From contig MNCI01006657.1 in NCBI GenBank assembly GCA_015680685.1, positions 106,121 through 154,714 of the forward strand: a stretch of 48,594 nucleotides of DNA, read 5' to 3'. The stretch is from Gnetum montanum (Eukaryota; Streptophyta; Gnetopsida; Gnetales; Gnetaceae). The translations under genes and the position numbers were made by a program. The notes beneath the pieces are model-generated. The model was not told the DNA's origin and ran no database searches. It saw nothing but the letters and a program-made list of their open reading frames with translations. How positions within the stretch are numbered: the stretch's first letter is position 1; each line of letters starts with the position of its first letter. Positions 9,490 through 20,754 of this stretch are shown here, in pieces.

Positions 9490-10200
9490 TTGTACGACCT
9501 GGTCATGACCTCATCTACTCACTACCAAGCTTTGGCCCAAATGTTGGCCTTCATCCTTACTATGGATGACATCCCTATAGATGAGGCATCAATCCATGCA
9601 ATAATGTTGCCCCCCACACCACAAGAATTGGGTTCAACAAACCTAGTCTTTTTTGATGATGCAATCAAAGTCAACTCCAAATGAGGGGTGGTCACTACAG
9701 CTCCACTATCCATTAGCATTCATGTTGGGTAATGCATAATCCATAGACTGCATGTCAATGATGGTGCAACAACAAACATATTCCTTTACTCTGTCATTGA
9801 AAAACTAGGTCTCGTAGATGAAATCAGGCCAACCAAAACCACAATGTCTAAAATCCTTCAACGGATCACGTGTCATAGTCAAGGGTACAATCAACTTAGC
9901 CTTTGTGGTAGGAGAGCAATTCCCCACTAGTGCAGATTTCACAGTCATAGAGGAGATGCCAGATTTCAACATGATTCTAGGTAGGCCTTAGCTAGCCCAA
10001 CTAAGGGCCATCTCCTCTCCCATCCACCAAGAAATCCACCTTTCATATGAAGGTGGTCAAGTTATCATCCATGGTGATAATGCTTCCTCTTCGACTATAC
10101 ATGACATAGACATGGCACAAGTTTTGAAAGAGGAGTTTCTTAGTGGTACACCTACGACAACCAACACAATGCCTAAGGCTAACATACCTCAATGAGTGGT
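9490..10200 (+). pseudogene. T1 protease region, Tat-type, decayed
   Basis: LYDLVMTSSTHYQALAQ opens a block shared with T2 (42117 on). The protease follows: VNDGATTNIF (active-site-like DDG/DGA; position of the Asp changed to Asn-Asp), EKLGLVDEIRPTKTT, then after frame shifts the equivalents of ILGRPWL and ISSPIHQEIHL. LGRxW followed by SSxHQ is characteristic of Tat-lineage proteases. Several shifts and stops are present. No reverse transcriptase follows: the next 2 kb are untranslated repeats and the polypurine tract. Confidence 0.75.
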
Positions 10201-10489
10201 TGAATCCAATAGCCTCCCAGAGGATCCTAAGCCTTGCACACCTCCTAATCCATACCAAGTTAGGATGCAACTACATGATCAAGACTTTTCTTTATCCAAA
10301 AACACGTTACACACCAGTTTACCTCTTGCCTCCATTGGCCATGCATTTTTGGTTTTTTCTTGGATTGCATTTGTTCATGCATCTACATTTCACCTACTTG
10401 CCTAGCTAACATGCTACTTTGCTTTATTTACAAATTTCTACTTTGTTTACACATCCATCTACTTAGCTTATGCATTGCATTTGAAAAAA

Positions 10490-10560
10490 CTACAAAAACA
10501 CATGGCCCAGAAAGGCCTTAAACTAGCCTATAGCTCAAAACGGCCTAAAACTATCACTTT
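10490..10560 (+). repeat. Short GGCC-type repeat in T1 3' region
   Basis: CATGGCCCAGAAAGGCCTTAAACTAGCC is followed by a diverged second unit (CTCAAAACGGCCTAAAACT). The same unit forms the larger array at 43120-43375 in T2, at the same place after the protease frame. This colinearity shows that T1 and T2 share one architecture. Confidence 0.65.
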
Positions 10561-10711
10561 TTGCATTGCTTTCCTTTCATTCATCCATTTTAACTCTGTA
10601 TACAATAGGTGTTGCTTGATGTTGTTTTCTTTCTAGTTGATTTTTTGCAGGATCTTGCAGACATGCAGCATGACCATGCATGCAACATTGCACATTACAC
10701 AAGCAAGGTAA

Positions 10712-10876
10712 GCACTAGTCTGCTATGACTATAAATTGGCATAGCTCATCCTTGGATCATGATGTTAAACTGGCACAACATCCACTATCTGCTACAACAT
10801 TAAAATAGCATCCAATATTCTTCTTGAATTATAAACTAGCACATCATGGTCTGCCAGGACTTTAAACTGGCATGTA
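10712..10876 (+). repeat. TTAAACTGGC-motif array in T1 3' region
   Basis: About five diverged units lie here: CTGCTATGACTATAAATTGGC, TCATGATGTTAAACTGGC, CTGCTACAACATTAAAATAGC, TGAATTATAAACTAGC and CTGCCAGGACTTTAAACTGGC. They are 30-45 bases apart. The same motif forms an 11-12 unit array in T3. Confidence 0.7.
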
Positions 10877-12019
10877 GCTGATCTGATCCGAACACTTGCC
10901 ATTTTCTTGGGAGCACTCACAGCATCATCACATCCCATCATTCTAGTGATTATTTTGGAGCACTTGCCATTAGTACGACATTCAAAAGAATTGCAGCATC
11001 ATCACCCTGGTACTTTCATCAGCTTCCTGAGCACTTGCAACTAGCACAACATTGGACACATTTGTAGCATCTTCGCATCTAGCACCTACTGCATCTTCAC
11101 ATCTGACATTTACATTGGCATTTCATGTTGTGTGGTTTTCTTGTCTTCTCAAAGTTGTGTTTTCAGGATGAATCCTTGGAGGTGGTCATGCAAAGGTGCA
11201 TCTCATTCCAACAGAAATTCACCACATTGCTTTGATGTGCATGATTGGACTAGTGGAGCCACTCAAGAGGGCACCTCTCCCCTCATCCTTATTACAACCT
11301 ATGCACATTTACTCCATTATCCTAATATCCTCTCATCTCCCACATACTCATGATCATACATCCCTTAGATGCATACACACTATGACACACATGGCATTCT
11401 CTTCATATCAACCATTGAACCCATGGTTGATGTAACACAACTTGTCCTATGGGGCACCTCTGTTGTGTGGCAAAGGCCTAAGCAAATGTAACATGAGTCA
11501 TCCCTAGGAGGAAACATCTATCCTATAGATGCAATGTGATGCATCAAAACAAAGCCCATCTTCTCAATGGCCAATTTGCAGCTAACATTTAGTAGTAAGC
11601 CGAACCCAAAGAAGGTTCGCCTCAAAAAAAAGGGAAAAAGCACATCCCCAAGCATATTCACAATGCTACAGCTTTGCAATTGGTCTAGCCTTGGATAAAC
11701 TTTAACGCTCTCATAAGTACTCTAATGAGAGGTCAACATTTCAGGGGTGAACCACTTTATGCCATGGTCACTATTAGCCATACCGAATTTGCATCTTACA
11801 CCATGATCCACTATTTGCATTTCATTTTCACAGTTTGCATTTCATCTTCCTAGCATCGCCTATACCCCTTGTCCCTTAGCATAACCTTATTCTCATAGCA
11901 CTCTTGAACATGGAAAAATGATATCTGATCTTGTATCGACAAGTGATGTTGATGGCATGTTTACTATGATTTTTTTTTAATTCTTTGTCGACATCTCTTG
12001 GGCCACTCCTCTAGACGTC
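10877..12019 (+). other. T1 3' untranslated region
   Basis: No coding similarity is visible. The stretch contains repeated 'GAGCACTTGC(AA)' and 'GCATCATCAC' phrases (10900-11110). It ends in a segment, 'TTCTTTGTCGACATCTCTTGGGCCA', that is conserved in T3 (complement of about 45200-45235). The frames at 11132-11435 are taken as chance. Confidence 0.55.
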
Positions 12020-12034
12020 AACAAAGAGGGGCCA
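12020..12034 (+). other. Polypurine tract of T1
   Basis: AACAAAGAGGGGCCA immediately precedes the TGAAACACC start of the 3' LTR. The identical tract lies beside T3's LTR on the minus strand (45179-45196), which confirms the family and the LTR boundary. Confidence 0.85.
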
Positions 12035-12581
12035 TTGAAACACCACAAAATTTTAGGTCTTGGCATATCGACTACAAATTTGGATAAGTGTCAAAACTGT
12101 GACATTTGGTCCATATTTTTCCAAGTTTTGAGTGTAGCCAACACCAAACTACCAAACTTGAAAAATTTTTCTAAGTGTCAGGATGATGACACTTTCTGTA
12201 GTAACTTGCTACGTTGTGTAGCGTAGCACATCGTAGCATACTGACATGCTATAGTGTAGCGTAGTGCTACAGTGCAACTCCCTGCTATGCTGTGTAGCAT
12301 AGCACAATGTAGAACACTACCATGCTATAGTGCAGCATAGCACTACAGTGCAATAGCCAGAGCTACAGTGTAGCGTAGCGCTATAGTGCAACACACGAAG
12401 CCATAATGTAACACCCTATTATGCTACAATGTAGCATTTGATTCGCATTTTTGGCTAATCCTAGCCCTATAAATACCCCGTGCTTTCTTTTGGAAAGAGG
12501 GTTGGCTTCCATTTTTTACCAAATAGGCAGTTAGCACTTCCATTTGACATTTTTGGCACTTTGGCATCTTGGCACCTATCT
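12035..12581 (+). mobile_element. 3' LTR of T1, left part (interrupted)
   Basis: It starts TGAAACACCACAAAATTTTAG and parallels the 5' LTR through the GTAGC array (12205-12435), a TATA box (CCTATAAATACC, 12467-12478) and the TTTGGAAAGAGGGTTGGCTTCC block. It stops at the assembly gap. The position reached corresponds to about 6380 in the 5' LTR. Confidence 0.9.
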
Positions 12582-13232
12582 NNNNNNNNNNNNNNNNNNN
12601 NNNNNNNNNNNNNNNNNNNNNNNNNNNNNNNNNNNNNNNNNNNNNNNNNNNNNNNNNNNNNNNNNNNNNNNNNNNNNNNNNNNNNNNNNNNNNNNNNNNN
12701 NNNNNNNNNNNNNNNNNNNNNNNNNNNNNNNNNNNNNNNNNNNNNNNNNNNNNNNNNNNNNNNNNNNNNNNNNNNNNNNNNNNNNNNNNNNNNNNNNNNN
12801 NNNNNNNNNNNNNNNNNNNNNNNNNNNNNNNNNNNNNNNNNNNNNNNNNNNNNNNNNNNNNNNNNNNNNNNNNNNNNNNNNNNNNNNNNNNNNNNNNNNN
12901 NNNNNNNNNNNNNNNNNNNNNNNNNNNNNNNNNNNNNNNNNNNNNNNNNNNNNNNNNNNNNNNNNNNNNNNNNNNNNNNNNNNNNNNNNNNNNNNNNNNN
13001 NNNNNNNNNNNNNNNNNNNNNNNNNNNNNNNNNNNNNNNNNNNNNNNNNNNNNNNNNNNNNNNNNNNNNNNNNNNNNNNNNNNNNNNNNNNNNNNNNNNN
13101 NNNNNNNNNNNNNNNNNNNNNNNNNNNNNNNNNNNNNNNNNNNNNNNNNNNNNNNNNNNNNNNNNNNNNNNNNNNNNNNNNNNNNNNNNNNNNNNNNNNN
13201 NNNNNNNNNNNNNNNNNNNNNNNNNNNNNNNN
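12582..13232. other. Assembly gap (651 Ns)
   Basis: This run of N falls inside T1's 3' LTR, at or near the left border of insert H. Open frames reported across it are artefacts. Confidence 0.99.
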
Positions 13233-14300
13233 GGTCCCATCAAAATACCAAAGATTTTCTGAACCCTCTTGACTATTGAATCGTTCAACGGCATGACTAC
13301 AAGCAGAGGCTCTCTTACAACGATCCCAATAGCAGTTTCTATATGTTGCACAATAGCAAAATTTACTACTAAAATGCTCTTAAGGCTTTTAAACACAAGC
13401 GCTTCTATGGCAAAATTTTAACAGAAATTTCATATCGGGCAACAAGAATGATAAGAGTAATCTAAAAATCCCAAAATTACTTGCCAAGGATGATACTATC
13501 TAAACCACTAGCTAAACAATTTAAACAAAATAAACATAAAACATAACTCATAGGACTATGACAAAGAGGCTGAAATCTTTACTCTAGCAAGCCATCTTAC
13601 AACCAATCATTCACACTTGTCTTCCAAAAGTGTGTCTCCAAGTGAGAGCTCCCAAAAAGTGTGATGTCTTGACCCCCTAATCTCCTCCTTCCTCCTTGAC
13701 CCTTGAAGCCTTTTTATAGGGTTCAAAGGTAGGTAGGAAAGTTACAAAATATCTTGGATGGTTTAACCACCATAGAGACAAAAACGCTATGATTGCCAAG
13801 TGTCCCATGTAGTTGCCAAGTGTCTTCATTCAGTTGCCAAGTGTTCACCATGGAGAGAAACAAGTTGTAGTTGACACGTGTCCCATTTAGTTGACAAGTG
13901 GCCATTGTGGAGATAAAGAGGTTGTAGTTGACAAGTGGCCTTTGTGGTGGTTACAAACATCATGGGATTAAGGCTAGGAAGTTGCAACTTCCACACAAAG
14001 TTACAACTATGGAAAGGTGGCTTAGTGTCCTATTGGATAACTATCCAATATAACTCCTTAGCATATATAAATTTTTAAATTAATATTAATACTTACTTGG
14101 TACGCAACCAAGGGCTATCAAATGTACAGCATAGTAAGAATCAAAACCCAAAGTTAATTAAAAAAAATATTGAGGCCACGTGACCGAATTGCAGATTTCG
14201 TTTCTTATTAACTGTATGATGAAGTATTGTCGTAATGCTTGTTACGTCTCACTGGTTTTCACAGCTGATTCCACCAGGTGCTTACATACAAAATACACAT
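13233..14300 (-). mobile_element. Insert H: LTR-like promoter region on the minus strand
   Basis: On the minus strand there is a TATA box (CCCTATAAAAAGG, complement of 13710-13722). Downstream of it comes an untranslated leader-like stretch, and upstream are six direct sub-repeats (13791-13950). This layout fits the U3-R-U5 of an LTR element. Neither LTR terminus could be fixed: one lies in the gap and the other is unclear. It sits inside T1's 3' LTR, so it is younger than T1. Confidence 0.45.
13791..13950 (-). repeat. Six sub-repeats upstream of insert H TATA box
   Basis: On the minus strand the unit is about ACACTTGGCAACTAC, with variants CCACTTGTCAACTAC and ACACGTGTCAACTAC. It recurs roughly every 18-35 bases, just upstream of the TATA box. 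One unit contains a CACGTG core. Such arrays are usual enhancer-like parts of LTR promoters; the role is inferred. Confidence 0.65.
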
Positions 14301-14928
14301 AGCGAATCCAAAAATCCTATCAATCCTAGATGAGGTGAAGACTTGTTGATAGTCGCTTTGTGTTACTTGCCCCTTTGCCTATTGGCTGCGCCTCCCTTTG
14401 CCCGCTGGCTGCACCTCCCTCTGCCAGATCTGTGCCTTCCTTAACCAAATCTAGTTAAAGCCGAGGTCGTAGCTACCGCGCATGTGACAGAGCCTTCTCT
14501 TCTGTCGTTGAATTTTCATCCACCGTTGTGCATCCTCCCGCTGCTATCTTTTCATCCATCACTGTGCATCCTCCCACTGCTGGCCATCTATCCTCTGCTC
14601 GTGCACAGTCCTCCATTGCAGGTTCTGGCATCAACATAGGTGCTAGCGCTGGTGCTCTCGACACGTCAGCCCATGCTGAAATCGTTACATAGGCAGGTGC
14701 ACTGGCTAATGCAACAACAACGACCAGAACGACTCCAGTAGCAGCGATGGCAACAAGATGATCTTCAGCACAGGAGCTCTTTGGCAAGGGTTTCAAGGCA
14801 CAATTCTAGGTTTTCTAGGTTCTTCTTGTAACCTTTGTGCAATGTTCCATCATTATTTTTTTATTTATTCGTTCTTTTGAAACCATAATTTTTGTACAAA
14901 GAAATATAATACTGTCACATGATTCATA
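14300..14928. other. GC-richer stretch within insert H, unidentified
   Basis: 14370-14800 is clearly richer in G+C and in CpG than its surroundings. It has an open minus-strand frame of 107 codons (14473-14796, Ala/Val-rich) and a nearly open plus-strand frame (Ser/Ala-rich, ending at a stop near 14808). Neither matches a family I recognise, and simple composition could explain both. It is either a captured host fragment or the leader of the inserted element. Confidence 0.3.
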
Positions 14929-15060
14929 TTAACAGGGGCCACTTCCAGACACACCACCACTTGCATCCTTCAAACATTTTCCATACAGTTCAATGAGTTT
15001 GTTGTTCATCAAAACATCAGCCTTGAATTCACTGTTAACGATCTGATTACTTAAACAATC
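14929..15060 (-). pseudogene. Possible PPR-repeat fragment in insert H
   Basis: Minus-strand reading gives QIVNSEFKADVLMNNKLIEL then YGKCLKDA and a stop at 14929. The spacing of NKLIELYGKC and the preceding H/Q-x-I-V-x-S-x-F-x-x-D-V resemble a plant PLS-class pentatricopeptide repeat (SGF..DV....LI.MY.KCG...DA). It is one repeat only, so the match could be chance. If real, it is a host gene scrap carried or trapped here. Confidence 0.3.
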
Positions 15061-15588
15061 TCGTTGAGTACCAATTGTAGTTGTATCAAATGTTCCTGTT
15101 GGTTGATATTATTTACAAATGTTGTGATAAATCTTTCTCAATATGACCTCAACATGTTGTATATCAACCTCATGAAATTTTCGGGGGCATTTCAAAGGCC
15201 AAACAATATAACTCTCAATTCCAAGGCATCATTTGGTTTCTACAAGTTGCCTTACATTCATTACCTTCCCATACCTTATGGAGGTTAACTAAACTCACTT
15301 CTTGACTTGTACATTAATACATGTTTGTAGATCCAGTGAATATTTTTTTGGCACTAAAATAGTTGGTAGAGGATTGTCATGAACTCTGAATAATTGATCA
15401 TTTGTCTTAAACAATACTGTATTTACTAGTGAATCAATTAGAGAAAAACCTTTCAAACTACCAACCCAACACCTCTGAAAAGTCTTCATCCAATAAAATA
15501 TTGGCAATGTTTAAATTAGGGTAAACATTAGTTATTAGCTTTACAACCTCACAAAGCTTGCTCCATTACATGACCAAAATGTGCCAAG
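15061..15588 (-). other. Unidentified remainder of insert H
   Basis: The minus strand has two partly open stretches (FSLIDSLVNTVLF... within 15295-15507, and HEVDIQHVEVILRKIYHN near 15120-15180) interrupted by stops and shifts. I recognise neither. It ends where T1's 3' LTR resumes at about 15589 (GAAGCACACCAACATCACAT, matching 6429 onward). Confidence 0.3.
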
Positions 15589-16148
15589 AAGAAGCACACC
15601 AACATCACATGGTACACTGTAGCCCCATTGCAAACCTGTACAACATTGCACAGTACACCGTGGCTATTGACCCAATAGGCACAGTTCATCATAGTGAGCA
15701 CTAGACTTCACAGGCCGAGACCATCAAGGCTATGACTGCACTCCCACTACATCCATTGTACATTCTATATACCTGTATCAATTAGCTATGCTCCTTTTTT
15801 TGAGGTGGTGCATCTTCCTATTCAAACTCCCTTTTTGTTTGATTACAGCATTTATTTTTTGGCATTGTCAAGTGTTCAATCATGTCCACTGTCCTGTTAC
15901 ATGCTTTAGCACATTTCTACTATTGTGCACATAACATTTTCTTTTATTTTACCACCAAATGTTCAATTCAAAATCATTGTTTGCAAAAGGGTTTTTGTAC
16001 ACCAATTAAGTCTCTGTCTGATCAACCAAACCATTCAGGGCACCACGAATCCATTTTCTCTAGCACGGCCCTCACGTAGATCTAGGGTTAGGCTGTGCAC
16101 CCGAAGACCTCTCAGTGTTTCCAACCACTAATGTTTTTTGTCACTACA
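15589..16148 (+). mobile_element. 3' LTR of T1, right part
   Basis: It matches the 5' LTR from about 6429 to its end, including 'GCATTTATTTTTTGGCATTGTC', the CATTCAGGGCACC block and the terminal TCACTACA at 16148. It is followed by AAAGG, the right target duplication (left copy AGAGG, 5873-5877). Open frames of 60-70 codons here (15882-16131) have counterparts in the 5' LTR (6720-6917) but are not recognisable proteins. Confidence 0.9.
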
Positions 16149-16153
16149 AAAGG

Positions 16154-17745
16154 GACCTACAACAGGAGAGACATTATAAATCTATGAAGGTAAAGTGTTC
16201 TCAGGATGTTCCATATGTCCTATATGAAAATGAGGGTGGTGAACCTACCTTAGGAGGTTTTCCACAAAATGATGTTCCTCCTGTTGACTTCGATTAAGGG
16301 GTTGTGTATCAGAACCTTCATTCAACTATCCATAACTGGGATTCTTGCACCAATGGACACAAGGGATTCGAAAAAGGAACAAAAATGCATAACAAAGATG
16401 GACATTTAGATTGTAACCACAATTAAGGCTATGACCACCAAAGAGAGGGTAGCAGGCACCATCCTGATACTAGTCCTTCTTCTTCTTTACCTTCATCATC
16501 TCCTTTATCCTCTCCTTCCGGATCAAAATGTAGTCATAAAGGAAAATACCCTAAGGATAATGGTAGGTGAAACAAAGATCATAGACGAAATAGTTGAGAA
16601 AGGGGACGAGGGAATTCTAGAGAAACACAACACGAAAGAAGGGAGAGTAGGGAACAACATAGGCATCATAGACACCATACACAGTATGATCACGATGAAC
16701 CCCTACTCGCCACCCATAGTATGTTAGATATAACTAAGGTTGTTAGGATCCCAACAAGGCACCAAAAGGATAGTAGTATCAAAAGATTAGATATGAACAA
16801 TATCCCACGATTTGAAGGGTGATACAATGCTGATCCTCAAAATCATCTGCAAGCATTCTATGATGCATGTTCCTTGCAAAAGATAGAAAATGAATGGAAA
16901 AACTCAAGTTGTTTCCACGGACACTAATCAAAGAAGAAAAAAGCTTGTATCAGTCCTTAGAACTAGAATCCATTCACTGATAGAGTACCATCTTAGAATT
17001 GTTCAATGATAAGTACCAAATGTACTCCTAAGTGTCCAACCTACGAAAGCAAATCCAAGGATGGAAATAGGAAGGACACAAACCCTTGGATGCTACCATG
17101 GGCTGATATTATGCACTATTACATCATTACCCTAGCCATGGTTACTCGCAAAGGGAATAACTACGTCATCTCATAGATGGGCTTAGGTACGAAACATGAA
17201 GAACCCTTGGGACTTATGCCCAAGGGAGGCTATCTGAGCTTAGGGCCCATCAAGTCCAAAGATTGTTGGAGCAAGTTGCTAAAGAGGAAGGTGAGTTAAG
17301 GAAAATAGAGAGTGTGAAGAAATATAATAGAGATCCTTACCTCTAAAGGAAGGAAGTTAGATTTTGTGAGGATGAAGAAGAGTCACTACTTGAAAAGATG
17401 GTGAATAGGAAAAGTTTACCTAGTCAAAAATTTGCATTAGAAATATTGACAAAGGTAGATCAAATGTGGAACTCCCTAGATGATAAATTTCAAACTATTC
17501 TAAAAATATTAGAGGAGTCTAGAGATCAAGGTAGTGATTGAGAAAGAAGAAAAAAGAAAAAATTTGAATATGCATGTAACAAAGGTAAGGGAAAAGTTGT
17601 CATCATTAAAGAGGTTCTAGATTCAAACATGAACAATGATAGCAGATGTGAGATATGCCAATATGACCATCCTAAGAGATATTGCCCAGTAGTGTCACAT
17701 CTGCAAGAGTCTAGGGTGTATGCACTATACCCATGATTAAACAAA
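16154..17745 (+). pseudogene. Athila A gag, main part
   Basis: Gag resumes after T1. GGFPQNDVPPVDFD and VYQNL match C (48176 on: PPNDGEEEGYQNL). A Ser/Pro/His-rich stretch follows (16460-16560). LDMNNIPRFEG (16785) and DPQNHLQAFYDAC begin the capsid domain, which aligns with B (32790 on). A zinc knuckle, CEICQYDHPKRYCP (17647-17688), has the CX2CX3HX4C spacing. Numerous stops and frame shifts occur, including W to stop after RFEG. Confidence 0.8.
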
Positions 17746-18261
17746 TAGTAAACACCCCGAAGGTTACCTTATCCTCGAGGTAACCAAAGGTAGTTCCACC
17801 AACCCTTGATGTATTATATGAGTGAAACTCCACCACAACCAAATGAATAGTATCAATAGTGGTAACATCCAAAATCATGGGGAATGCCACCACCATGTCA
17901 ACAGTACCCTTACCATTAACCTATCCCATACGGATACTATGTGCAGCAGCCGATCTCTCCACGTGACTTAACTAGTCATGTCACTCCTCAGCCTCACTAC
18001 CAAACCCAAGAGTACTATAAAACTCATTCTCCTAGGAGAGATATTTCACAAATTCACTATCCTTCTCATCTAATTGCACCTCTTCCACCCCTAGCTCCAT
18101 TATCACCTACTCCAGAAATACAATGTGAGCTCCCTGCCTAGCCGCAGTAACATAATGCTACAAGGGTTGTTAACCCTCAACCTACTATTGATTCTGACAA
18201 CCACACAAAGAAGAGACCTTTCTTTAGAACCAATAGTCCAACTAAGTCCTTACAACCATAA
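17746..18261 (+). pseudogene. A linker between zinc knuckle and protease
   Basis: This is a Pro/Gln/His/Tyr-rich stretch (for example HYPSHLIAPLPPLAPLSPTPE, 18055-18120 in part), open in pieces. B has the same kind of sequence at 33720-34130. The low-complexity composition agrees with a gag-to-protease spacer. No enzymatic domain is visible. Confidence 0.55.
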
Positions 18262-18834
18262 GTGGATAATCCTCCAAATGCCTCACCACCATTCAAATCT
18301 TTGGAGCTTCCTTCAAACCCAAAATCACATGCAACACATATGGTCATGTTGACTCATGCCATCACTGATTGGATTAAATCTGGCCATCTTCCTAGGAAGT
18401 TCTCTAATCTTGGAAGTTCTTTTATTTATTTACAAATCGCAGGAAATGAACCTTGTAAGTCTCTTTTGAATTCATGTTTTGGTGTTAACTTAATTTCTCA
18501 AGAAATGTACAAAGCCTGGAACCTGCCTCCACTAAAAAAGAGTAACATTCATCTAGAGTTGGCTGACAAGTCCATCACTGTCCCATTAGGACTAGTTGAG
18601 GACATTGTCACCACTATTTTTGGGTGGTCATATCTAGCCAATTTCCTAGTGATTCAAGTTAACAACTACAAGGGGGACTTCCCAATCATAATGGGAAGAG
18701 CATGGCTAAGCACGATTGATGTGCACCTAGGAATATGTGATCTTTCCCTAAAAATATCAAAGGAAAATACATTCGAAAAGATCAAAAAGAAGAAAGTTCC
18801 ATGCATCGCATATAGTGACACAGGGTGTAATTGA
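18262..18834 (+). pseudogene. Athila A protease domain
   Basis: This is the longest open stretch in A's pol (190 codons). After LPRKFSNLGSSFIYLQIAG comes CKSLLNSCFGVNLISQEMYK, where an aspartic protease would have D-S/L-G-A at the N-S-C-F-G position, so the active-site Asp and Gly are changed. LELADKSITVPLGLVEDI and GDFPIIMGRAWLST follow, the latter being the conserved I-x-G-R-x-x-L flap end. B has the same domain at 34400-34840 with DFGSG at the active site. Despite the long frame it should be inactive. Confidence 0.85.
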
Positions 18835-19099
18835 ATACATAAGTCTTGGTTTGTACAATGTTTAACATTTCCTACATGCAATCAGTGTGCACAAGTAATT
18901 AACATAAAAATATGCCTATATGCAGCAGCCACAAGATAGGAAGGAACCCAGTGGTTGATAGCCGACCAAGAGAGCAATTCAACTATATGCATGGAATCAA
19001 TTGAGAGCTTGACTTGCACTTCCATCTATAGCATAGACACATTAGAGCAAGTCCACCACCAACTCCCAAGTACTGACACCAGAAAAATCAACTGGGGGA

Positions 19100-20229
19100 A
19101 GTTGGAAATCCCTGATAAGTTTAAGCAAGAGCCCCTTGATTTGAAACTATTGCCCACTAGTATGGAATACATATTTCTCAAGAATGGAAAATTGGTAATT
19201 ATTAATGCTACACTCACTCCTAAATAAAAAGAAAAACTGCTGGAAGTAGTAAACAATTGGTTGAAATTCTTTACTTGATCATATCCTGAATTAACCAGAA
19301 TAGATCCTAGGATATGCCAACATAGAATTTACACTGACCCCTCCATGAAGCCTTGATGACAACCAAAAAGGCAATTGAACCCAAAGCTTAACCAAGTGGT
19401 TAAAGAAGAAATTTAACAACTTCTAAAAGCTAGGTTCATCTACCCCATTGCTAACAGCAAATGGGTTAGTCCATTAGTCATTGTGCCCAAAACGGAAGGT
19501 AAATGGAGAGTGTGTATAGACTTTAGGCTACTAAACATGGCAACCTTTAAAGATCATTTTCCATTACCATTCTTCGACCAAGTCTTAGATACCATTACAC
19601 GGCATTACTACTATAGTTTTCTAGATGGTTACAATGCATACAATTAAATTCAAATAGCACTAGAAGACCAAGCCAAGACTACATTCACAAGTCCTTGGGG
19701 GACATTTTCATATAGGCAAATGTCGTTTGGCTTGTGCAATGCCCCGACAAAATTTCAACATTAGGTTCTAAGCATATTTCAACAAAAAATAGGAAATGGT
19801 CTGGAGGTTTTCATGGATGATTTCTCCACCTATGGAGCAAACTTTGAGCAAGCATTGGATAGATTAGAGCAAGTACTGAAACAATGCATTGAAACCAACT
19901 TAAGGCTCAACTGGCAAAAAAGCCATTTAATGGTCCAAGAAGATGTTGTATTAGGACATAAGATTTCACAAACAAGGATAAAGGTAGATCCTGGAAAGAT
20001 TACAGTCATCCAAGGAATCACTCGTTAACCCAAAACTATAAAAGATATCTGATCATTCCTTGGACATACTAGCTATTATAGACACTTCATTGAGAACTTC
20101 TCAAAGGTTGCAAAACCATTGGTTGAATTAACAAAAAAGGACATACCCTTTGAATGGACTAGGTAATGCAAGCTAGCTTTCCAAACCTTGAAACAGAAGC
20201 TCATAGAAACACCTATCCTACAATCTTCT
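19100..20229 (+). pseudogene. Athila A reverse transcriptase
   Basis: Motifs appear in order. PLVIVPKTEGKWRVCIDFR (19471-19530) is the KxDGxWRxCxDYR block, FKDHFPLPFFDQVLD follows (about 19548-19592), then TFTSPWGTFSYRQMSFGLCN (19681-19741). The catalytic box is VFMDDFSTYG (19808-19837). LRLNWQKSHLMVQEDVVLGHKIS and [12 protein letters not shown] close the domain. FMDDFS rather than the YVDD/YIDDM of Tat elements marks the Athila lineage. The catalytic Asp pair is intact, but at least eight stops cut the frame. Confidence 0.92.
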
Positions 20230-20640
20230 AACTAGTCCAAACCATTCCACATAATGACTGACGTGTCCAAATTTACCTTAGGAGTTGTACTTACATAGTT
20301 AGATGACCAGAAATGACCTTATTACATCCACTTGCAAGTCAAAGCATTGCTGGTGCACAACTTAATTACACCACAATAGAAAAAGAGTTAATGGATGTGG
20401 TGTTTGCACTAGAAAAATTTAGGCACTATGTATTAGGCTATAAGATATTTGTACATACAGATCATAGTGCAATACGGTTTCTAATGAATAAACCAATGGT
20501 GAGCCCTCTATCATACAATCGCTCATGATCTTACAAGAGTTTGATCTTATGATGATTGATTGTAAAGGCACCGAGAACATTGTTGCTGATCATTTATCTC
20601 AGTTACAATGGGACAAAAAAGATGAACTCCTCTTTGCAAG
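20230..20640 (+). pseudogene. Athila A RNase H
   Basis: SKPFHIMTDVSKFTLGVVLT, then after a one-base shift SQSIAGAQLNYTTIEKELMD, FRHYVLGYKIFVHTDHSA and IVADHLSQLQW. The D (in MTDVS), E (in EKEL) and D (in HTDHS) catalytic residues of RNase H can be seen. In-frame TAG stops replace a Trp codon (20233-20235) and a Gln codon (20296-20298); both also occur in B. Confidence 0.9.
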
Positions 20641-20754
20641 TGTAGTAAATAATCAATTAACCATAAAGACAAATTGGTATCATGGAATTCTTATCTACCT
20701 CCTCACACAAGAAACACCACAAGGGTTGGACATTAAAAACAAACAATAGTTTCT

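Noticed and set aside
12467-13396. Long frames of 236-309 codons across this interval on both strands
   Set aside because: They run through the 651-base block of N; only a few dozen real codons exist at each edge, and those are LTR sequence.
18666-18881. Minus-strand 71-codon frame
   Set aside because: It is antisense to A's protease, which has clear domain similarity on the plus strand.
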